From Euglena gracilis (Eukaryota > Euglenida > Euglenophyceae > Euglenales), in contig CP154954.1 of NCBI GenBank assembly GCA_039621445.1, forward strand, positions 16,200,140 to 16,264,139: a stretch of 64,000 nucleotides of DNA, given 5' to 3'. The translations under genes were made by a program, and so were the position numbers. Positions 11,133 through 25,789 of this stretch are shown here, in pieces. Every line of letters starts with the position of its first letter. Position 1 is the first letter of the stretch. The notes below the pieces were generated by a model. The model searched no databases. It was given only the letters and a program-made list of their open reading frames with translations, and was not told where the DNA came from.

Positions 11133-11516
11133 CAGGCTTTTGCTTAAGGGATTGCAGTACCCCCCCCCCCGGGGGGGCTGGACTGCAGCTAGTCCAAATT
11201 TGGCTAGTGGGTTTTCTAGCAGACCCCCCCCTGGGGTCTGGCAAAATTTTTTTTGGGACCCCCAAAAATGGCCAAAAATGCCCGTTTTTGGCCATTTTTG
11301 GGAATTTTTGGAACAAAATCAGCCAAAAACCTGTTAAAAACCTCATTTTTCCTCCGGCGCAGCGCCGGAGGAAAATTTTTTTCCAGTCCGGGGGACCCCC
11401 GGACCCCCCCCCCCCCCCCCGGGGGGGGGGGGGTCTAGCTAGTCCACTTTTACCAGTGTCTAGCCGATTGCCTAGCCAGTACCCCCCCCCCCGGGGAGTC
11501 CTTAAGCAAAAGCCTG
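11133..11516. mobile_element. 384-bp MITE, CAGGCTTTTGCTTAAG family (left arm)
   Basis: It starts CAGGCTTTTGCTTAAG and ends with the perfect reverse complement. It is flanked by ctggcggg on both sides (11125-11132 and 11517-11524). The interior holds nested C/G-run palindromes, a ctagtcc/ggactag pair and a cctccggcgcagcgccggagg core. The same insertion with the same target duplication lies at 44646-45048, so it predates the arm duplication. Confidence 0.88.
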
Positions 11517-12262
11517 CTGGCGGGACTTACCTTTTGTTTACTTCTATGTCCCACCCTTAAAACACTCAAACCCGCCGCAGTTCAGCCACTTTCATCTCAC
11601 CCAAGCTCTTGGGGGACACTGTGGTGGCATGGTGGATGGAGACCCTTGATGGCAGGTGCGTCCAAAAATCCAACAGATATGGAGGGAAGATGATCGATCG
11701 GCAGCCTTCAAAACACCTTCACAAACTTCCCCCCAAATAATATACCCCGCCCCTGGCCTGCGATTTCAGCTGCCCAAATAATGTACCCCCAGCCACACTC
11801 CTTTATATAAATCAAGCAAAGCGGAAGCTCATCAAATTCCCTCTGAAAAAAAGCATATTTTAAAATTATGCTTGGTACAACAAACCTACCAAGGCCCTAC
11901 TGGTGCGACCCTCGCCCAATGAAACCCCTCCCCCAAATGGTATACCTGGTGGTGTTTTATTATACAGGTATCCACAACTTGGGCCCAGGGTGGGTACTTG
12001 AGTCGGGGGGTGTATTATTGGGGAAATTCTTCAAGCTCAAAAAGACACCCAGAGTTCCCCTTTTCACATAATATCTGGACTTTTCATATTTCTCCTTTTA
12101 TTTTACGTGATCTCCCATTTGCCCACCATTTGGAACCTGGCGATGCATCATGCATCATGCGCCGAAAGCCTGGTGCCTGATGGCTGCCCCCTCCCTCCTG
12201 ATGTACACGTCTCGGGACAGGTGATGCATTGGTCCATTGGGTCCATGTGCTTTTCCCCCAAG

Positions 12263-12343
12263 GGCAGGTCGGTCAATGGGGCAGTGCATTTTTTTTAAGG
12301 ACTGCCCCATTATGGACCGTCTTAGGACTAAGGACCTGCCAAT
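12263..12343. repeat. Hairpin of ggcaggtc / gacctgcc
   Basis: Inverted pairs ggcaggtc...gacctgcc and ggtcaatggggcagt...actgccccattatggacc can fold into one long stem with an A/T-rich loop. It is probably a short terminal relic of another MITE. The matching copy is at about 43825-43905 in the right arm. Confidence 0.55.
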
Positions 12344-14357
12344 GGCCGGTCTGGGCGTTGAACAGGGTTGAAAATGAAAAATTATGAAATAAAAAACCCC
12401 GCATTTTTTGACTTTTTGGGTGGATGAGCGATGGCCTTTCTTCAATGGGAATGAAAACTTCAGATTATCACCATGACCCCTGCCCCGTTCCCAAATTTTT
12501 TCCCAATCGCGAGCGATTGGATCCCGGCTTTCTGAACCACTTCTGGTTGGCCCCTAACTCCCACCAGGTCCGAGGTATTCAGCCAACAATGGGTGCAAAC
12601 TGGGTAGGATTTGCCACCCCCCCCTCTGGTATTCAACAAACAAAGGAGGAGGCAAACAAGGTGTTGTCCCTCCTTGGTTGCATTTTAGTATTGAGAATGA
12701 TGTGCTGGAAGAGGTTCGTTATATGCATTTGCCGCTTCCCTGCCCTGCTTTTTTTGTTATTGTGGCTGCCTGTTCCAAAGCCAAGGCGGTTCTTCCCCAC
12801 TCATCTAATATCAAAAAGTGACATATTTGAACCGGGTCTGTTCGCCTGGGAGCCATTGGGGATGAACCTTGTTTTACCCTCAGGGAACTCCACATCCTGG
12901 GGCACCAAATCCATCACGCATTTATTATTATTTTTTCTCATCAAGGGGCCAAACCTTTTGCGACGGTCTGAAAATTTCCACCTTTTGCAGCTGGCCTTCG
13001 CTGATCTGTGGTGATTCGCTGTGCCCCGAAAAGCCACTCGGACAGCATTGAACAATGCCCAGTACAATGGAGAGGGCACCCCCCCCAACCCCCTCCAAAC
13101 CCCCACCAAAAAACCTGGCGGTGTGCCAGCCTGCCAGGTTACCAAAAACGATCATTTTTTTCTTTGCCCCCCCCCCCCCCGTAGGTTATTCGGGCATTCA
13201 CAGGGTCAAGGACCTGTGAATGTCCATGTTAATTTACCGGGATTTCATGCAGACTTGTCGTTGCAGATTGAGCCATTTCTTAAGGTTTTTGAGCTACTTG
13301 TGTGTGGGACCCGAAATTTGTAACATATCAAGTGCCCTGGACGAGTTATGGCTTTGGCCTTTTTGTTAGCAAAGCTCGGGACTTAAAGGGACTCGTCTCA
13401 CGTATCTCAAATTTGAAGCTGTGGCCGTTTTATGGTGTTTTTGAATCATCGGATTTATTCATTTATTCATTTTCCTTCTATTTTTTGAATTTTTGTTATT
13501 TTCCACCATCTTGGTGAAAATTGATTTATTGCATGGTAAAAAGTGTGTTTACTGCAACTTTGAGGGGTTTTGAAGGAATGCCGCCCAACACTGTACTCTG
13601 GCCGTTTGCTTCTTTGCAGAAAGCAACCAATTTTAACCAAATTCTGGTCAAATTTTCTTAAGCAACGCCCTGCTGCATACCTTGTGCACATTTTCTGTTG
13701 TTAGATTACAAAATCTTTGACAAGAGCGAGTTTTATTTTTTTCCAGCCGCCTGAAAAGTGGCTGGTCAGTAACAGATTTTCGCTTTTGGGGGTCCAAAAA
13801 TGGGCCAAAATGGGTCAAAAATGGGGGAAATGGGTCGCAAAAGGGATCGTCAGGGCAAATTTGGGGTCGAAAAATCGATATTTTTTTTGCATAATTGGCA
13901 GTTTTTTTTTGGACATTTTTGCGCTTTCAATTTTGTGATACCCGTTTCGACCCCGGGTCGGGCTTAGCTCCAGCCCTGGCACCCCCAAGGGGGTAAGCCA
14001 ACAGCCTTTTTCCAACCAGCCCAAGCTCTCCAGCCTCTGAGCTGGACCCCCCATGGGTCCTAAAGGAACGCCCTTGCATGCAGAAGCCACACCACATGCG
14101 TCGGTTAAAATAGCACATGTCTCAAACCATTAATTTTATTTGGCATGGTTTTATTGAATCCACCGACGCACTGTGCAGAGGGTGAATGGGTTTCACGGAG
14201 TGCCACACTCCGTCAGAATCCCATGTCAGCATCCCCAATGTCGTAGATGGAGAACCTGTTCTATAACATTGCAGTGAAGGGGGGGGGACCTCACTACAAC
14301 ATTACGTCAAACCGGTGGAGAAGAAAAGCACGTTGCTGCCCAATGGTTGCCAAGACG

Positions 14358-14628
<271 letters not shown>

Positions 14629-16817
14629 GCAATACCCCCCCCCCCGCCTGCCCATACCGAGTCGCTCCCATCTTGCGCTGCGCATTGTGTTCCATTGCAC
14701 TGCACCCCAGCGATGCCACACCTGGAGCTGTGGTGTATGGCGGGCTTCCATTGTTGTGTTATGCTCTGCTGTTGTTCTGTGTTGTGTGCTGCGCCGTGCC
14801 CATCACACGTATGGGGTGGTACCAGCCAACAGTGCCTAGGCAGTGGTGTTGTTCGATGATTCAAACAGAGGTATGCGGATAGATGTTAAGATTAAAATTA
14901 TTGACCGGTAAATAATTTGGTTTTCTATATTCTCAGAGAAAGGGCGGGCTTCAGCTTCTTTTCCGCATTTGCATTCATTTCACAGATTCATGAGCTGCAA
15001 AATGGGCTGACTGTTGCCAGGCTTAAATCCAAAACGCAAAGCCATTTGTTTCTTGCCAGCTGACACACCCCGTATCAACTGCACTTTTCCCATTCCCAAA
15101 ATGCCATTTTCTTTGTGGTTCAGTGCACATGACATGGCGTGTCCATGACACCCCCCCCCCCCCCCGTGTCAACCGCACTTTCCCCATATTTTGGCGTGTC
15201 AGGACGGGGGGGGGGTAGGAGGGTGGTGTGGAATGGGTTCACCCAGTTAGTCTAACGTTTATGGTAGGGTTTAGGTTTGGTGTCACCCTCCCCTCAAATG
15301 AACCCCCCAATATAAACCACCTGGGGGCTTTGTTTGGTGACCAAGTATGACCCCCATGCCGATAAGCATCGCACAAGCGGCACAAGACAGGAAAAAACCC
15401 CCAAATGCATTGTTTTTTTCGATAGTTTTTCACGTCCTTTTTGTGGATGTTTAGACGGAAAGGTTGATTGAACTACCCACGAAAGGAACGATCGATGGAA
15501 TGCCACTGATTGATGGTAATTAGTCAGCTTAGCCTCCCTGGTGCCCTTTGGACGGTATGTCTGTGTTGAGCCCCCCCCCCCCCCCCGCCATTTCTGAATT
15601 TGGAGTGATCCAAGGTTTGCTCTACAACAAAGACGGAATACTGCTTTTCTAGTTTCCAGGAGAAGGTCCGAGAGGCACCCCGGAAGCACCAGGTTCCAGG
15701 CAGCTGAGGTGGGTGTTTCTCCCAAGTATGTTATTCGATGTTTTCGGTCGCTGTTTCCAAAGGCCATGTTGCGTTCATCCACCCTGGTGATGAATCAGAT
15801 TGCAAACATCAAATTCTTCTTAACTTTGATGTATCTTTTTTAATTTGTATATTAAGAATTCATTACCTGAATACCATCCAGCGCACAGACAACACAGGTG
15901 CAAGGGGTGCTGCACCCATGCACCGATGTGATGTGTCGGCACGAGATTCCCCATGTGTTTTGTGAGGTGTTGGTGCTCTAACAGGAAGAAATATCGACTG
16001 GTGGGCCGGGGGGGGGTCTAATGGGGAACATCCGGGACCACATCCCAAAAAGGTCAAACTGTTTCTTCCAGCGCTTGTATTCAAAATGCTTTTCCCATTG
16101 ACGAGATTTTGTCAGGAAGTGCAAAGATTTTTTTGGACGATTTGAGCAAAAAAATTCATGTCCCAAGACAAAAAGTAATGTGGTGTCAATTTAACCAGGT
16201 CACTATTTCGGGGGGGGGGTGTTCCCCACCCCCTGCTCCCCTTGAGTAGTGGAGGGCATGAACCCTGGACGGGATTTCAAGACCCCCAGGGAGGATTTTA
16301 TTGGGAGCTTATACTTCGTCAACCCGCTTAGCTGTGCATGTGGCATTCAACACCTCCCCACCTTGCTGAGGCTGGGTTCCACTGGGGGCTCGGTTGGTTA
16401 CCCAACTGCAAATTTAGTTCCCTTACTGTACACAGAGAAGCCAAACTATCGGGCCCGTGAAATCCCTGGGTGCGATATGGGTCAATGCGCAGATTTTACA
16501 AGAGGTGTCCGAAGGACATTTGCAGAAACGGTTTTCTGCACACTGGCTGCCTGCTTTTTGCGAAGGCTTCTGGATTGATTGATGGTTGTATGACCTGAGG
16601 AGGTGCGGCGGTCCCTGTCTTGTTTGTGCATTTTTTGAATTCTCTTCTTTTGTTGAGGGTTTGGGTTTGGGTTTGGTAACAATTCTTTCCGCTAGCAAAA
16701 AGGGGGCACGGGGTGCCAGCCCGTTGGTTTCCCTGGAGACCAGAGATCTCAGGCCTAACCACCCCTGCTCTTCCCCTGACAGGGTTCTCCGGCTAGCCTC
16801 CGCCACCGGCCCCCCCC

Positions 16818-16928
16818 CAAACCATATGGCCGCGCCGTTCAGCCTCATGCAGCAGCTCCCCGGTAAGTCCGACCTGTGGCTGCAGCTGCGGGGCTCCGAA
16901 GCTGCCCGAACCGCACCCAGGCCACATG
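16818..16928 (+). repeat. Dispersed coding-like 110-bp block (copy 2)
   Basis: Same frame as 2115-2222 (MAAPFSLMQQLPGKSDLWL) with synonymous and a few replacement changes. It sits at the start of the block that is also present in the left flank. Confidence 0.55.
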
Positions 16929-19888
16929 ACTATGGTACTCCCCAAACCATGACTTTTCATCTCAACCGCCTCCCACCAGTTTTCTGTGCAAAAATTCCAT
17001 CTTTTTGAGCAAAATTCCCAACAAATATCCCCTGTTCCAACGTTGTCCCTTCCATCCAACTGTTCCAATTGTTGTCCCTTACGTATCTGTTGGAGTATTT
17101 GAGCATTCCGGGCGTGAGGGCAAAAAAAAAACCCAAAAAACCAAAATCGGGAAGGTTTCATTTTGATTTTTCTGGGATTCCCACATCTGGAATTTTCTCC
17201 CCCACCCGAATTCCGCCTGAATCGTCCTTTGGTTGGTTATTGGACCTGTATGCATTTCTGTCGGCCCAAAAGAGGGACGTCTGTGCAGGGGAGGGGGGGT
17301 TGTAAGTTGTGCCTCAGAGTTCTCCAGAAGGTCCTCATTATGCGCTCAGTTGTTGGCGATGGAAGGCAAATAAAAATTTAAAATGGTTTTTTTCTTTTCC
17401 TTCTTTTTTTTCTCCCTTCCTGGCGTCTGGCCTTTGGTCTTTTCATTTGAGGGTGCCCTCCAAATTTGCCCCCACACCCAGTCTTGTATCCAATGTTGAC
17501 CAAGCGCATAGGGGGGGGGTTGCTGGTTTTGTTATGATGTTTGCAGAGCAACTGCTGCATGGTTTTGGCACCAAAGGGGGTTCCAGCCTCGCGACCCCCC
17601 CCCCCCTTGGCCCCATCATGAAGAGAATTTTAATTCTTGTCCAGCCCCTCCGAACGCCAGCTGGACTGCAATGTATTTTGCCTTCGAAGGTGCACGCATG
17701 GGTGAAAAAAGGGGTAAAATGGGTAAAAAATCGACTGCCTCCTTCAGAATTTGAATCAAAATCGATTTTTTGTGTAATTGCTGATTTCCAGGCCTTTTAT
17801 TTTTTTTTGAGGTGTCCAGTTCGAGCCCAAGTCGGGCCATGTTCCAACCAGGAGACCTTATTTCCGGGGGTTGATCCAGCGGCCTGTATGAACTTTTTCC
17901 AGCTCTCGAGCGGGACCCCCCCCCCCAGTGGGGGACGCACTGTTTGGGATGCTTTCTGGAGGTTCGAATCCTGTGGCCTGCCCCCGCTCTCCATCTTGCA
18001 GGCTCATCACACTCACCTGGTGGGAGGGGGCATTGCTGGCGTAAATAGCAAGCGCGGGCACGCGACCGTCAGTGGAAACATTTGAATCACTTGCGCCAGT
18101 GCATTCAAATTGGAAGCGATTCCCCCAAATAAGACCAAGGTCTACGTTGGGTCCGTTGTTTTTAAACCCTGGGGGGTGGGCTTATTTTTGGGAGTCAACT
18201 TTTTGTAATTTTTGTTTGAAAAACCATCCTGCGGAAGGTCCAAAATCAGGCCTAAAATGGGACAATTTTTGGCCTCGAGCCAAAATTTTCCAAAATTTCC
18301 TCAAAAGGTGCCAATTTTGATGCATTCAAAAAGTGCAGAAAAGAAAATATGTTGAAGAAATGGTTGCCCATTTTGGGGAATTCTCACCGTTTTTGAGGGC
18401 GCTTCCGAAAATCCCGAGAGCAGGGTAGTTTTTTTGTTTGCTGAAAAGCTGCACCACGGGTGGATTTTTTCGGGGGCTAATTTTGGAGTGTCTTATTTTT
18501 TGAGATTTTAGTTGCAATGTGCCCGAAGAAACTGAGAAAGCCAAGTCAGCTGTGGGCAGCCACAAACCTTGTGCTTGAAAGTTTGTTTACTTTTTGGGAA
18601 AAAGGCACTTCTTCAAAATTTGAATGCAAAATAGGCGAAAAGTTTGGCCTATCACAGGGTGTTCCTGGTCCTTGTGCCGTCCACGCTTCCGGTCATGGGT
18701 CCCTCAAGACATCATTACAACTGACTTTCAAATGACAAAAGGTGTTCAGCTGGCTGGCAGGACCCACTGATCCTGAAGCCAACAAATGGGTTGGTTCTTC
18801 TGAGCTGCTGCAGCCAAAAGTGAGGGGCTGCGGAAGCAAGCGTCCCCCCACCTCTAAAACACTTTCGGTGCTTGCCTGAAACTGCTTTTTGCAAAGAAAT
18901 TCAGGTATGTTTTTTTTATGTTTCAGTGCTGCACGACGGTCCGAATAATCGCACTGTTGTTTCGTTAGTGTGGGTGTCCCCTCCATGAAACCAAAGGGTT
19001 TTTCTGGACCCCCCACACTCGTGCGTTGACCACCCGCTTAGGGACGAAAGACGGCTTTTTGTTGGCAGGGAGTTGGATTCTGTGTCTGTCAGAGGGCAGC
19101 GTGGTGCCCAGCACTGCACCCAAGTCCCGACCGATCCAAACAAAGGGGTCCTCTTCCCCCTCGTCGTTTCCCCAAGTCCCCCTACGGCTTTCAGTCCTTT
19201 CCTCCATTCTGGACCTTTGGGGGGCCCGATATCAGCAGGCCAACTCGAAGTTTACATGGTCCGAGCCACAGGGGGTGCAACTTGCATGTGGATTTGGCTT
19301 TCCTGAATCGGTTGACTACCGATCCACCCACCCCCAGCTTAAGTCCATAGCCGCCAAAGTGGTTGAAATTACAAAAAGGCCAAAAACAACCAAAAATGGC
19401 CATATACCCCTTTCTTGTGGCCATTATTTCGCCGACGGACCGGAATGCCCCAACGATGCTAGATATCATTTTTTCTTCTGGAGTTGGCCTGAATTGCAAA
19501 GTTTTTGCGACTGCAAGTGCCTTGGTTAGCCTTCCCAAAAGGGTGGTGTCCCTGAGGGTGTCCTAGGTACAGTCTGTAGTGGAGCCATTTTTCTGCCCTG
19601 GGTTGCCTTGTTTTTGGGCTCATTTTTTCAGCCCTCCCCCTCGGGAGGGTGAAGCAGAGCGCGTAGATAACGGTCAGCACCACAGACAAGAGTGATTAGG
19701 GACGACGGCTGCAGGGTCATCGACCCTGATGATACCCCACCTGCCAGTGTGGCGAAACCGCAACACAGTCTGACATCACACTTCCCCACAAGCACTAACA
19801 CTTGGGTCGAAAGGAGCTCCCCCAAAGGAGTTCCCCTAGTTACAACAATTCAGAAGAGAAAGGCAAACCCGCCGCAGCTTCTTCTGGG

Positions 19889-20215
19889 CAGGGCGGTCCT
19901 CAAGGGACAGGAAAGTTTTTTTTTTATTTCCTTAAGGACCGCCCCCCTTTCGGCCAAAGGGCCGGCTAAGGGCTGGACTGGGACTTGAATGGGGGCCAAA
20001 ATTAAAAAGTCCAAAAAAAAACAGTTTTTGATGATTTGGGTGGATGGACGATGGTCCAAGGGTGCCAGGAATCAATTTTTTTTCCCGATGTCGATCTGTT
20101 CTCACTGAAAAATGCCAAAATTTCTTGCCATTTTCCTGTATATTTTTCACTGAGTGTGCTGGGACGGCGGAGTTTTTTTTTTTAATTTGCTTAAAGACCG
20201 CCCTTCTTCTGAGTG
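19889..20215. mobile_element. MITE, CAGGGCGGTCC family (left arm)
   Basis: It starts CAGGGCGGTCCTCAAGG and ends GACCGCCCTT, with flanks cttctggg (19881-19888) and cttctgag (20216-20223), one mismatch. The interior closely matches the element at 1708-2016, including the stretch gatggacgatggtccaaggg. It is present in both arms. Confidence 0.75.
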
Positions 20216-20668
20216 CCTCAGCTCAGGCTCAGGCCCACCCCCGCCCCAGGGGTTGAAAAAGGGGGCTGACAAAATGAGGGAATCCATTTCCACTGACCCC
20301 TGGTGAAAACAGAACAAGACATCTATTCACACCGAACCCCTCTCCTCCGCTGCCGTCCCTCAAACATTTCAGAGACAACCGGGGCTTTGGCGCCACACCA
20401 GCCACGGACAGTCTGCCGCGGCTCCGTCACGACGATTTAGTTCCTCCGAGGACTTTGGCGTGCTTGTCTGGATTCCTTTGGTACTTTCCACTTTCCGCAA
20501 ACGGACGGGGGGTTTCGATGGCTTATCGAAATCTCTGTCATTTTAGGAATAGGGGTTAGAGTTGCAATTGTTGTTCAGAAGAGGGCCAACGCTAAATTTG
20601 GCCAAATTGGCTCTAAATTTAGCTGAATTAGGCCTAATTTTTGTCGAATTTTAGTCTTTATGGGATGA

Positions 20669-20745
20669 ATCCTAACCCTAACCTTCCTAACCCTGACACT
20701 GACATCCCGAACCAATAACCCAAAACCCTCACCCTAAACCTGGAG
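20669..20745. repeat. Interstitial telomere-like CCCTAA repeats
   Basis: Degenerate cctaaccctaacc units, mirrored as ggttaggg at about 34995-35070 in the right arm. Too short and imperfect to be a telomere. Confidence 0.6.
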
Positions 20746-21624
20746 TTGGGATGCCAGTAGGTATTGCACATTTGTCCTGGACCTCCAGTGGGGAGTTCAA
20801 AAACACAGAGAATATGGCTTCGGTCTCTCTTGTTAACGCAGGGACGGTCCAACCCTCCCCCTGCTTTTTCAAACCTCATCCCTGGGAGTGTGAAGCAGAG
20901 CACGTTCATACGGTCTGCAGCACACAGACAAGAGTATTCAGCACACAGTCAGCAGTCATAGATAGACAGTCATAGATAGTGACTGGCTGGTTTTCCGAAA
21001 GAGAGTGGCTGACTGGTTTTTAAAAAAGTGGAGTGATAACCCCTCCCCCCCGGGGGTCGGTAAAAAATTGTGTGGTGGGTATCACAAGTTCACAATTTAA
21101 GAGTCGCAAAAACCTGTTGTACAGAGAAAATCCTGTGAAATATTTCTGTGGTAGGAACCGCGTTCCCCTGGAAAGCATAGAATATGAAAGCATTCTTGCC
21201 GCCGTTCAGACAAGAGCGTCCGAACCACTTGCACCCTCCCCAAAGCCATTCTTGCTCAAAATGGACTTTGATTTTGTTTCAAGTTCACCGCGGTGCCAGG
21301 GAACCCAGAATCGGTGTGGTGAAAGCCTTTCCCGAAAATTCCAAGAGCTCTCGACTGGCCCATCCCTAAGGACCGTCCCCTTGTCTGACACAAGTGCCCT
21401 TGACAACCCCCCTCTGTGTCAACGCACATTCCTGGAACATTTCTGTGCGTTGGGGGTTAGCAGCCTTGCTGCCTCCGGAGGACAGGACTGCCAGCTCCCT
21501 CCCCTCCCCAGAGCCGACACACCCTGGGGTGCTGGACTGCTGCCCGCCGCAATGGGCGCAGGGAATTTCTTAAGCTGGACCCTACCCTATCCCGGGGGGG
21601 GGGGGCGTCCGGTTTAGCTGGCCG

Positions 21625-21655
<31 letters not shown>

Positions 21656-22063
21656 GGTTACCACTCGACCCCCCTCCCCGGGGGGGGGAGTAGTAATAAA
21701 GTAAAAAACAAAGTAATGAGGGGGTCCAGCCAGCATTTTTTTCCAGCCAGCCGTTTGGACCCCGCCAGAGGGGGTTCTCAAGAAATTCGCTGAATGGGCC
21801 CCCTCCGAGGGCACCCAGGCTGACTGCGCTGCGGTCCCATCGGCTCCACTCGCCCGCCAATCCCTGCTTCATGTGGTCGGACATGGGGACATGCAAGGTT
21901 GCTTATTCCTGCCTCCCCTCCTGACTGCCTTTTTCTTTTGAACCCTCATCCCTTCTCTTGGCCTCTTTGTCTGGTTTCTTTTTTTGGGGGCATGGCTTTT
22001 GGATTTTTGTCCCAAATCTGGTGGTTTACCCTTTGTACCTGCCCAGGGAGAACCCCACCAAAC

Positions 22064-22375
22064 CAGGCTTGTGCTTAGTCGGGTGCCTACCCCACAGGGG
22101 GGGGTGGGTGCTAGGGGCAGGCACCCCATGGCACCCGATCCGACCCCCCCCCCAGGGGGGGTAGGGTTTTGGGGGGTGCCTGCCCCTAGCAGGCAACCCC
22201 CCTCTGACCCCGGCGCCGAAGGCGCTGGGGGCCTGGGAAAGGCCATTTTCAATGAAGATTTTCTGGGCCTCCCGGACCCCTACCCCCCCCCCCCCTGGGG
22301 GGTGTGCCTGCTAGGGGCAGGCACTCTATAGCACCCACCCACCCTCCCCCCCCCCGGTCGGTAAGCACAAGCATG
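22064..22375. mobile_element. 312-bp MITE, CAGGCTTGTGCTTA family (left arm)
   Basis: It starts CAGGCTTGTGCTTAG, ends GTAAGCACAAGCATG, and has perfect 8-bp flanks caccaaac (22056-22063 and 22376-22383). The interior has C/G runs and a ggcgccgaaggcgc core. The matching insertion with the same flanks is at 33364-33670, so it predates the arm duplication. Confidence 0.87.
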
Positions 22376-24789
22376 CACCAAACACCTGTGGCATGACTGG
22401 GCGTAAGCACCAATTTGCTAGGCAACTGTATGGATGGGATTGGATCTCGGGCAGAGCACAGCATTGCTGTAGCTGCAACTGAGTGCAACGTGGTCCTCTC
22501 CCACGCACCCCTGTTGCATCACGTACGTGGCGGCCAGGCAGATGTTCTGAAAGATGGGGAACTGATGTCGCAGTGAGGGTCTGCCTGCCCCTGATCCCCC
22601 TCAGATGGGTCCCAGCCTGCCTCCCCCTGTGTCACCCGGAAGTAAGCCAGCCTACCATACGGTGCACAATCCGTACTCTTTTGAAGGTCCTTGGGCCATA
22701 TACCGGAGGGTTTTCAAACAACTTGCAGAGTAACGGAGGCATTGTTAAAAGAAGGAATGGATTCATTTCCTGAATCACCATTTCAATCTGTGTTCCTTTA
22801 ATTTACTGATTCATAGGATTTTTGTCACCCAATGAATTGGGTTTTGTCTGCCAGAACTGCACATCCCTGTTACACATTGAGGACCACAGCACCTCCTCAT
22901 GTCAAGAAACTGCCTTTTTTTGTATCCCCGCCAGAATTAAGTGCCAATGGCTCTTCCTCGTTTCCTAACCGCCCAGGGACCCTTGCGATGGCCCTCAATA
23001 CGTGGTCCAAGCGACCTCGTGATTGAGTCCAAGGACCAACAGCCTGCGCAATCATCTTCCTCTCGCAGTGAGAAAAATATTATCATGGTATCGTGCCGTT
23101 GAAACAGCGGTTGTTGAGACCCCCCCTGTCAAGGGCACTTTCCTTGAACACTTGGCTTGTCTTGGACAAGAGGGGGAGGTTACCTGTTAAGTGCTGAGTT
23201 TAGACTATCGAGTGTATTTTTCACTGGTCCTTGAGGGGTCCCACAATTATCAGCATTTTGACCAATTATTTGGAATCGTGTTTTTGCGTCCGAAAGCCTC
23301 CTGGTGCACCAGGTTGGTGGACACCCAGCCTTTTGACCTCAAAGCTCTGATCACTTGCAAAAAAAGTCCCACATCATCTTAAGCATCTATCGTGGCTTAT
23401 TGTGCTTGGGAGTGGGGTGCACTTTCGCAAAAATTCATACCAGAGGTGGGAATTTGGGGTTGAAGAAAAGATTGGACGAGCAAAAAAATGGCCTTAAAAT
23501 GGATGGGTGGTGTCGGCCAAAGTCGCAATCATATTCGGAGACCAGAACGCTCTGAAAAAAGGGGATAGAATTTTTTTTAAAAAATGTGGAAGACAAGCTG
23601 TGTGGTTATCTCCAGCGTGCCCATAGATTCTCATACCCACGTCCACAAAGAATTTTCATCCCCTGAAAAAAGAAATGGGAAAAAAGAATGGCACCCCACA
23701 CTCCACAGAACCATTCTGAAGAACCTCAGAGTTGCGAGTACCGGTGGAGCACTTGGACAGGCATTCGCGACTGCTTAGAACTGAGTAGCACCACCTCAAA
23801 GTGAGGTCATGCCAAACCCCAGGGTTTACCCCCAGCTCCCTCGAAAGAAACCCATCAAGTCCCTACAAGCACATCAACCTGCCAATTCTTGCTCGCGGTT
23901 AGAAAACACTCTGACTGCACAACATCCGACCTGCAACTGGTGCGCGTGCTCAATGGGGTTAAAATCAGGGCCTGTTTTTTTTTTCTTGCAAGTGGAGTGT
24001 TCGCAGTGGATGGGGTCACCAATTTCACCAAGATTTCACTTGTGAGAAGGCCAATAAACTACGCCCAAACGCGATCCATTTCGGCAATTTTTATGTCTCT
24101 GCATCTGTATCTGTATCACTCGATGCCAAACCATATTTCTGCAATCCCGCAGCGGTGCAACCTGGATTAAGCAGTCGCAATTGCCCGACAAAGCACCAAT
24201 CCACCAGGCGCAACTCTGAGATGGGATTTGGGCTGGTTCTGTGGAACGTGCGGGGCCATCATCGCACATACCCGGGAAAACGTCCCCTGTGCCAACCCTG
24301 AACCGCCTTCAAAGCAACCTTCCACCTGCCTTGTAAGCCAGGTTTTGTGCTGAGCTCTTCATGTGTCTGATGGTGCCATGCTGCAGCAGACGTTTGAGGC
24401 TTGTGGCAGCCAGGGCGGCCCAGCCCGGCCCCAGGGTTGTATGGGAAGCTCTGCAGACATGAGGAAGGTGATAGGGGGGAGTCGCTGAGCTCTTATCCCT
24501 TTATGGGTAAGAGCGAAGCTTACCCCTGGGGAAATGGGGGGGGGGTTCGAACCGCCCCCACCCTCCCCCCCCCCCGGGTCGGGGCCACCTCAGGAACCGG
24601 CGGATTATCACCATGATCCCAGCTCCGTTCCCGGAATTTCTTTTTCAGTCGCGACTGGATTTCTAGTTTCCAAATCACCTCCGTTTGACCCCAACTCCCC
24701 GCCAGGCCCAAGTTATTCAGCCGCGAAGGGGTCCAAACTGGGTAGGACTGGCCCGCCCCGCCCCCCCTTCCGACTCTGCCATTTCGCCA

Positions 24790-25340
24790 GGGTCCAAAAA
24801 TGGGTCACCCGTCGGTCAAAAATTCGATTTTTCGAAAGTATCTCGAGGAAGCGTACATTATTTTCGGAAATGTGGTCTGACAAAATGTACCCCCGGAGGC
24901 CCTCTATCACCCCCCCATTCGCCGTTTTGGCCGCCGACACGCCTCGTCCGTGTTCCGGCACGCTTTGCGGCCCAAAATGGCCATTTTGGGCCGTTTTTTT
25001 TTTTGGGCTGTTTTTTTTTTTGGGTCAAAAATCGATTTTTCCAAATTATCTCGACAATGAAGCAAAATCAAAGAAAATGTCCGCAGTGTAAAAATGAAGC
25101 CCTTGGAATGCCCTATCCAACCGTGTTTTTTTGCTTTTCCCCCCTCTTTAACTCTTTGTGTAGCCGTAGAGTTACGGCAATTTTTTCAGCCAATTTCGGC
25201 CCATTTCTGGGCAATTTTGGGCTTTTTTCGGGGCCAAGAAATCGATGTTTCCAAAATATCTCGGAAATGAAGCGAAATCAGAGGAAATGTCCAGAGACCT
25301 AAATTGAAGCTCGTGGAATGCCCTATCTAATGGTTTTTTG
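24790..25340. repeat. Degenerate tandem units of about 205 bp (left arm)
   Basis: At least two and probably three units share an order of landmarks: a tcgattttt stretch, atctcg, gaagc-aaatcagaggaaatgtcc and ggaatgccctatc. The best pair starts near 25027 and 25235. Counterparts lie at about 30390-30930, and a diverged array at 56600-56930 outside the arms. Non-coding. Confidence 0.6.
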
Positions 25341-25789
25341 ATTTCCCGATACCTTCCCGCCAAACCCCGAGATGTGGCTGATTTATGGCACAAAACAGCA
25401 TGGCAGGCTTCCGATTCTGCCGTTTTCGGCCATTTTTTGGGGAAAAATCAAAAAATCTTCCCCAAACAATCATTTTGGGCTTTCCAGACCGGCGGCCTGT
25501 TGCTGCTTCATTTTTCCCTCTGGGGGTGGTTATAAGTCATGGTTTGGTAGTTGGGCCCAACGGGGGGGGTATAAGTGGGGGGGGTTATGGGATGGGGCGG
25601 GCAGACCTGTACCTATATTTTTTGAGATTTTTCACATTCTTGTTGAAAAATCACACTTCCCGAGTCGAAAAAAATTGCTTGAATTTCTTTGGCTGCTGAT
25701 CGCAAATGTGTGGAAAAACCACATTTTCGGATTTTTGTGTTGGCTACCCGGACTCCCAGGGAGAATATGGCTTCTAGCACTGCACCGCT

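Noticed and set aside
20669-20745. Chromosome end
   Set aside because: The telomere-like repeats are few, degenerate, internal and copied in both arms.
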